A stretch of DNA of 64,000 bases from Euglena gracilis. Taxonomy: Eukaryota > Euglenida > Euglenophyceae > Euglenales. Position numbers and translations under genes: made by a program. The DNA is taken from the NCBI GenBank assembly GCA_039621445.1, contig CP154956.1:70864914-70928913 (forward strand), given 5' to 3'. Shown here piece after piece: positions 59,616 to 64,000 of this stretch; within the stretch, counting starts at the first letter, position 1; every line of letters begins with the position of its first letter. Under the pieces are notes generated by a model. It did no database searches and had not been told where the DNA came from. It worked only from the letters and a program-made list of their open reading frames with translations.

Positions 59616-62357
59616 TGGGTTCACAATAAGCTTCTGTCATTATTAGTGAAGTCCATCCCTCCCTGCATTTGTAACATGAAGGTATTTTTTTTCTTTGACA
59701 CTTTCTTTTGAATTCCTGACCCCAGTTGAAAAATTGCCTCCCCTCTCTCGTCCCTGTTCCTGGTGTCTCAGGTCTGGGCCTGGGTCTTAGTGTAGTCATC
59801 GGCCTCTTTGCCCACGCTAACCATGTGTGTTTCTGTTCTTGTCCAGACATTCATTTAGTGTGTATCCCAAAAAAATTTTGTGTGTCATGTACGTCACCCC
59901 AGAAAATTTTGTGTACCACCTGTGTATCACCAAAAATTTTTGTGTATCACATGTGTATCACCAAAAAAGTGTACCACCTGTGGATCACCAAAAAGATACC
60001 GAAAATTGGCCAAAAATTTCATTTTGTACATAGAAAAATTTTATCTGTTGTGATGCTCGAAGCCGGAGGCACCGCAGGTCACTTTTTTCCCAACCAGCGC
60101 CTCCCAGCGCTGTCAAAAAATTTGGGGCCAGCAAAGCAGCCCAGCAAAGCCAGGCTGGACTGAAAAAGTTCCTGCCGAGGATTTTTGAAAACGGGTCAAA
60201 AATGGCCAAAATACCTTTTTGGAGATTTTTTTTCCTGGGATTTTCACCCATTTTTTTTTTGCTAAAAATCCCCATTCTGCTGGATTTGGATTTTTTTTTG
60301 CCACTTTTTGGGTACGCGCCAGGTCCCCCCCCCACCCCCCCGGGGGGGGGGGGTCCAGCCAACACCTTTTTTCCCAGCTGGCCTGCGGGACCTCCTTGGG
60401 ATTCTTTCAAAAAAAACCTCTGCTCGTGATTCAATTTGTTTCACTCAGCGATGTTGATCCTTTGTCAGAAGGGATTTGTTTTCCTGGTTCTGCGAGTCAT
60501 TTTACCATAAAAAGTCCCGAAGAAAAATCCCCGAAGAAAAAGGTAATTTGTTGTATTGATGATGATGATTGATTCGAAACCCAATGCTTCGACGTTTGTC
60601 GAAGGAGCTTTCAAATCTGATGGGTTTGATTCCTGCGAAACGAGGGCGTCGCTTAAGTTGCCACACGAGTTTTATTTCTTTTCTAGGTGCCCGAAGGGCC
60701 ACCGGATGGCAACGAATTTTTGATTTTCGATGTGCCAAAATGGGCAAAAAATATGTGTCGGCACCCGCGCAAAGAAAATTCCTTCGGCGCCGAAGGCACC
60801 GAAGGAAAATTTTGATTTGTTGCCCCCGGAAATACCGTAAAACCTGGTGGGGGTTGGACCCCCCCACCAGCAGGATGGGGGTGGGGGGAGTGGGGTGTCC
60901 CCCACCCATCACCCACAGGGTCCTCCCTGTCAGTGCATTTTCCTGCGCTACATCTATTGATGTTCTCCAGTCCCCTTCTGGATTGGGAGTGGCTGACCCC
61001 AGGGTTCGGCATAAGGAAGGTGTTCGGACTCAGGTGGGATTGGTCTGGATCCCTGTGGCAGGTGGGGGATGGAGCTGGACCCCCACCATCCGGCCTAGCG
61101 CAGGGGAGGGTATCCCCAACGTTCAATTTTTATTATTATTTTTGGTGCCGAAAAGTCGTTGGCATTTTTGACATTTTTGCCCAAAAAGACCCAAAATGGC
61201 ACGTTTGGCCAATTTTTGGGGTAAATGTTTTCAACCTGGCATTTTGTATCGAGCCAATAATCGTTCACCCGGATCGTGCCACTATTGACGTAGGAAGTGG
61301 GGTCGTCCTGCCACCCGCCCGATGGGGGGGGGTCCGACCCCCCACCTGCCCTAAAATCGAACCCTGGCTAACCCAACTTCGCAATGCATAAACGTCTTTC
61401 GGGCGTCTGTGGTCCTTTGAGCGAAATTCCACTGCAGTCTTCTCCTCCCCTTCCTTCCTCCACCTCCTCCCAACAACCACAGGTGGTGCACACCCGCTAT
61501 GTGGTGCGAGCACGGTCGACATCCGTATTAGGCAGTCCACCTGCCTGAAATTCAATTATTAGCTGTTTTAAGGTACTTTCATTCTCAAGAGGTGGGATAA
61601 TTTGACTTTGAAGAGAGAAAATTTGGAACTTTTCTCATTGACAATGCTAAAACTGGCTCATTTTCCCCAAGAATGCCCCCGAATAGAGTGTTTGTATTTT
61701 CTTTTTTTGCGATTGTCAAGAGCCCAAACAATGTGTTTTTGTTTCAAAGGATGCAGTGTGAAGTGGGCGGATGTTGGAAACAGAATGAGGGGGATGTTTA
61801 CATTTTCCATTATTTTTTTCTTATTGTCTTGCTTTTTCGGATCTGCCTTTTGTTTTGCCTTTGTGGCATTGTTTTGAATACACTTTGGGAGCTGAATGTG
61901 CAGACATCAACGACACCAGAACGCTTGCCAAGGGCGGATCGGACTGCCTAAGATGCATCGTCCCTTATGATGGTGTTGAAGATTGCCTCCGCAACATCGC
62001 CAAGGAGGGGTACGCATTTGTTTCCACGCAAACGCTTGTGGGATCTCCGTCGGGTGGTCGGTGACATGCGCCCGTATAGGTGCAGACCTTCGCCTGCAAG
62101 CAGTCCTACATACCTACCACACACATTTGTGGGTTGATGCGATGCCCTGTGGTGTGCAAGGTTGGTGCATTTGAAGCACTGTTGCTGTGTGAGTGGGCAG
62201 GGTGGGTAGGTCGTGTGCCAACCCCTTCAGCCTCCCAAATTCCGCGCCCAGAGCTCTGGCCTTCCTGGCGGGCTTGCCGTGGTCCATCCTCGCCGCGCTC
62301 ATCGACCAAGTCGTCCAGGGGGTCGTCGAGGGCATCACCCAGGCCCCGCAGGGCTGA
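52345..62357 (+). CDS. Multi-exon mitochondrial carrier family protein, divergent
   Basis: Exons joined by phase and GT/AG sites: up to 52453 (TAPLFRVKVLLMAE, the P-x-x-x-x-K signature of repeat 1); 53196-53354 (IWGCIKAIYQNQGISGFWRG and transmembrane 2); 54158-54239; 55737-55842 (DFLLYPLELAYL, repeat 2); about 58234-58392 (GLVAFFKS..GLAGLYSGY); 59433-59498 (LLLVSPLVRDRQ, repeat 3); 61904-62060 (YDGVEDCLRNIAKEG); 62231-62357 (LAFLAGLPWSILAALIDQ, last helix, TGA stop). Junctions give YSG|IWG, AG|Y, E|VILG, RDRQ|DIN and GG|R without frame conflict. The tripartite order is that of inner-membrane carriers such as ADP/ATP exchangers; the substrate cannot be told because the signatures are degenerate. 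The 5' end and the exon between repeat 2 and its matrix helix are unresolved, so it may be incomplete or decaying. Confidence 0.68.
52980..53090. repeat. TTTAT-rich stretch and (CTG)n
   Basis: ATTTATTTATTTATTTA-type sequence followed by about six CTG units, inside the first resolved intron of the carrier gene. Simple sequence. Confidence 0.8.
53605..53735 (+). repeat. Tandem duplication, two units of about 54 bp
   Basis: TTTTTCTTGAAAGCTAAAAA then TGCTTCATAC / TGAAACACAC and TGACAATTTTT are duplicated. Intronic. Confidence 0.65.
53818..53942 (+). repeat. GACCAGGGCC 10-bp array, two clusters
   Basis: Four to five exact copies, a 35-bp interruption with CCCCCGTAGGTGGGGGTTCC, then four or five more. 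The same unit forms a third array at 55098-55168. Both lie in introns on either side of carrier exon 54158-54239. GATGCTGGGC units follow at 54017-54090. Confidence 0.9.
54915..54968 (+). repeat. GATGCAGGGC 10-bp array
   Basis: Five copies, exact apart from the last. A related word, GATGCTGGGC, occurs at 54017-54090 next to the first GACCAGGGCC array. Confidence 0.9.
55098..55168 (+). repeat. GACCAGGGCC 10-bp array, third cluster
   Basis: Seven exact copies in the same orientation as the clusters 1.2 kb upstream. The preceding words CCCCCACCTATGGCCGACTA resemble the sequence before the first cluster (GGCACCTACGGCCGACCA). Confidence 0.9.
56558..56630 (+). other. Possible small exon in the carrier intron
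   Basis: Between GGTTTCAG and TTTTTCAG|GTTTTT lies an open stretch reading SRQASVEGLSESVLDDVQKYLF with good composition. It lies where the carrier gene lacks a matrix-loop exon, but phases with neighbours were not resolved. A second frame is also open. Confidence 0.25.
57069..57535 (-). CDS. Minus-strand gene fragment with a 34-nt intron
   Basis: Exon 57423-57535 encodes AAILASVITGWILFGAVNLS (hydrophobic) and ends SSQVE. A 34-nt GT...AG intron (57389-57422, containing a G10 run) is followed in phase 1 by exon 57069-57388: VFLNQGSDFTPEQVLFGAAF, IVNEVFAEGFAKLFFVRL, LMQRWVENTFQENVADG, a Lys/Arg-rich end and TAA. Without splicing the first exon meets a stop at once, so the intron is well supported. 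Upstream, the same frame continues through one TAG (57562-57564) into less certain sequence. Family unknown. It lies inside an intron of the plus-strand carrier gene. Confidence 0.5.
57740..57889 (+). other. Exon-like plus-strand stretch ending in a consensus donor
   Basis: REVRLVFAFKNRAENDPQKA and RLRDCAKASHFYE precede GAG|GTGAGT, a textbook donor. No acceptor could be fixed upstream. It could belong to the carrier transcript or to another plus-strand gene overlapping the minus-strand one. Confidence 0.25.
58640..58985 (+). repeat. Intronic repeat, GCCCAAAAAGTGCCC family
   Basis: The block TTGCCCAAAAAGTGCCCAAA, GGCAGTTTTGGCCGTTTT, a GTCACCCAGACCGCGCCACT block, then CCCCTCCCCCCTGCTGG and a C-run recurs at 61140-61370 and, in part, 51830-52140. 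All are in or next to introns of the carrier gene and in one orientation. Non-coding. Confidence 0.65.
59581..59611. repeat. (TG)n microsatellite
   Basis: Fourteen or so TG units, intronic. Confidence 0.95.
59855..60000 (+). repeat. GTGTATCACCAAAAATTTT short tandem repeats
   Basis: Six imperfect units of 20-30 bp with GTGTATCACC/GTGTACCACC and AAAAATTTTTGTG words; intronic. Confidence 0.75.
61140..61370 (+). repeat. Intronic repeat, GCCCAAAAAGTGCCC family, copy 2
   Basis: TTTTGCCCAAAAAGACCCAA, a GGCACGTTTGGCCAATTTTT block, then GATCGTGCCACTATTGACG and GTCCGACCCCCCACC: the same order as 58640-58985. A diverged relative is at 60690-60870. Confidence 0.65.
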
Positions 62358-62584
62358 GTGGTGTGGCCACTGCGTCGCTGGAGGGGCGGTGTGTGCCATG
62401 GATCGCTGGGCTGTTTATTTTCGAAAAGGGACGGCAGCATTCTGATGATGGCATCATTTGTGGTGGAGGTCCGTTGGTGTGTCATTATGGTACAGCGGTT
62501 TCTTAAGCCAGACGGGACCCTACCCTGGGGAGGGGGTCCAGCCAGCAGCTCACAGCTGCCCCCCCCCACTAGTGGGTCCGCTGA

Positions 62585-62590
62585 AATAAA
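62585..62590 (+). promoter_or_regulatory. AATAAA, possible polyadenylation signal of the carrier gene
   Basis: AATAAA lies about 230 bases after the carrier stop codon. One occurrence of a 6-base word is weak evidence, and usage in this lineage is unknown. Confidence 0.25.
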
Positions 62591-62599
62591 GTTCGGGCC

Positions 62600-63235
62600 A
62601 CAGAGTGCGAAATTTTTTGAAGAAAGCGGTCAAAAAATGGCCAAGCCCATGTCCTGGTAACCCGTGTTCTGGTTTCTTGATGTCGTGCTGGTGCGTGGGC
62701 CTTCCAGGCAACTTCCAGGCAGAAAGTTCCCCTGGTGTGCACACTTCTCCTCACAGCCTCACCCTGAGTCTGACCTCCTCGGCTGGACTCGCCTGCCCAC
62801 CTTGACTGACGGAGCTGTTGCTGTTTCCTTACGTCCTGCCCCACCCCCCCTTTGTCCTGTCTCTCATCGGTGCCGGTCCATGTGGCACCCACGACGCGCA
62901 TGGCGTCAATACAGAACGATATGCTCTCTGCGTGGCACGGAGCTGTTCAAGTGGGGTTTGCACTGGTCAAGATCATCTTTCTCACTACAGTTTGGTCCAG
63001 AGGAGATATTTTTTTTTCGAGGTTGGGGCTTCTGGAGGGGGGGGGCAGGGATAGATGGGAAGCTTTTCGGCTTTGAGGGAGGTGGTTGGGGGGGTCCTGA
63101 CCACCCCCAGAGGCCCTCTATCACCCCCCATTCGCCGTTTTGGCCGCCGACATGCATGACCCGTATTCCGGCGCGCTTTTGTGGCCCAAAACAGCCATTT
63201 TTGGGGGGTCCCAGAAAATTTGGAATCCTCACTTT
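62600..63235. other. No supported gene
   Basis: A plus-strand frame of 230 residues (62664-63356) is open but changes composition where it enters the GGAGGCTCC array and has no motif. The G-run at 63036-63045 and CCACCCCCAGAGGCCC words look like repeats. Confidence 0.4.
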
Positions 63236-63237
63236 TG

Positions 63238-63472
63238 GTTACCTGGAGCCTCCAGGGAGGCTCCAAGGAGGCTGGTTACCTGAGCCTCCCTGGAGCCTCC
63301 CTGGAGCCTCCTGGAGGCTCCCTAAAAAGGAGCCTCCCTGGAGGCTGGTTACCTGAGCCTCCCTGGAGCCTCCTGGAGGCTCCCTAAAAAGGAGCCTCCA
63401 TGGAGGCTGGTTACCTGAGGAGCCTCCTGGAGCCTCCCTGGAGCCTCCTGGAGCCTCCGGCAGGTAACCAAT
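63238..63472. repeat. GGAGGCTCC / GGAGCCTCC array
   Basis: Many overlapping GAGCCTCCCTGGAGCCTCC and CTGGAGGCTCCCTAAAAAGG words, themselves dyadic, arranged in units of about 85 bp with GGCTGGTTACCTGAG. Confidence 0.85.
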
Positions 63473-63586
63473 TTTGTACACAGGCCATGTTCAACCCTCC
63501 ATCTTTGCATCCGTTATATATTTACACACACAAATGACGTTTGTTTGTTTGCTATTTATGCCATGCCCCGCCAATTGCAGAAAGAA

Positions 63587-63772
63587 TTGAAAACCACTTA
63601 TCTATTTGCCACAAAGACGCCATGTCCGCCTGATTTTGCTTTTACGGTTTTCCCGTACGCTGTGTCTGCCGATTTGTTGAAAACCATTTGTCCATTCGCC
63701 ACAAAGACGCCATGTCCGCCTGAATTTGCTTTTACCGTTTACCCGTTTGCTATTTACGCTTTGTCCGCCAAA
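63587..63772 (-). repeat. Tandem duplication, two units of about 93 bp
   Basis: GCCACAAAGACGCCATGTCC, GCCTGATTTTGCTTTTAC and TTGAAAACCA occur twice with few changes; the third partial unit ends at TTTGTCCGCC. Confidence 0.8.
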
Positions 63773-63799
63773 TTTTGTCCACACAAAAGGATGTTGTTA

Positions 63800-63990
63800 T
63801 TAGGGAGCAGGGGAGGGGGGAGGGGGGGGGTAGGGGGGGGGGGAGGGGGTCCGGGGGGAGGGGGGGAGGGGGGGGGGGGGGGAGGGGGGAGGGGGGGGGG
63901 GGGGAGGGGGCCGCAGGCCCCCTCCCCCCTCCGCCTCCCCCCGTCCCCCCCTCCCCCCCTCCCCCTCCCCCCTCCCCCCGGGCACAGCCA
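63800..63990. repeat. G-run to C-run foldback sequence
   Basis: About 110 bp of GGGGAGGGGGG-type sequence turns at GGGGGCCGCAGGCCCCC into C-rich sequence. The two halves are roughly complementary. The proline-rich and glycine-rich frames here are not genes. Confidence 0.75.
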
Positions 63991-64000
63991 AACAAACACC

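Noticed and set aside
62664-63356. 230-residue plus-strand frame after the carrier gene
   Set aside because: The composition shifts sharply at the GGAGGCTCC array and no motif is present; the carrier already ends at 62357.
63750-63999. Proline- and glycine-rich frames
   Set aside because: They are products of C-run/G-run sequence; three frames are open at once.

Overview
This window reads as nuclear DNA of a eukaryote, probably a microbial one, that is rich in repeats and poor in genes. The evidence is spliced exons with GT...AG introns, a mitochondrial-carrier gene, a PHD finger, a non-LTR retrotransposon, (CAG)n/(TG)n microsatellites and very long C/G and A/T homopolymer runs. I see no operons or Shine-Dalgarno signals. 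The lineage cannot be fixed from the sequence. Most long open frames here only read through repeats, so I annotate few coding regions and many repeat families.

Layout. 1-9 kb: repeats, G-rich minisatellites and capped elements. 9.9-13.5 kb: a small membrane-protein frame, a broken minus-strand gene and a reverse-transcriptase (RT) fragment. 18.2-21.3 kb: a 2.7 kb unit flanked by arrays of a 33-bp repeat. It carries a multi-exon gene whose product has a recombinase-like or HTH-like region, an acidic middle and a C-terminal PHD finger, and it is interrupted by an insertion with an 8-bp target duplication. 21.3-29.4 kb: many inverted-repeat elements whose ends are C-runs and G-runs, usually between TA dinucleotides. 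30.5-37.8 kb: one retrotransposon gene in pieces, on alternating strands, separated by repeat elements. Its pieces are a 2A-like peptide region, a pre-RT region, RT, and a zinc-knuckle plus nuclease-like C terminus. 38-47.8 kb: tandem arrays, long perfect palindromes, a tRNA-like sequence and more capped elements. 48.5-62.4 kb: a plus-strand multi-exon gene for a divergent mitochondrial carrier with introns of 0.2-2.4 kb. One intron holds a minus-strand gene fragment with a 34-nt intron. 62.4-64 kb: repeats only.

Three observations stand out. First, coding sequence often resumes in frame when an inserted element is removed (retrotransposon and PHD gene), and one retrotransposon piece must also be flipped. 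Second, at least nine elements share one architecture: TA, C-run, a short private word, a body, the word reversed, G-run, TA. Third, very short introns (34-47 nt) occur beside long repeat-filled ones. Nested transposition followed by recombination explains all this. Introner-like insertion or programmed excision are alternatives that RNA or somatic DNA data could test.
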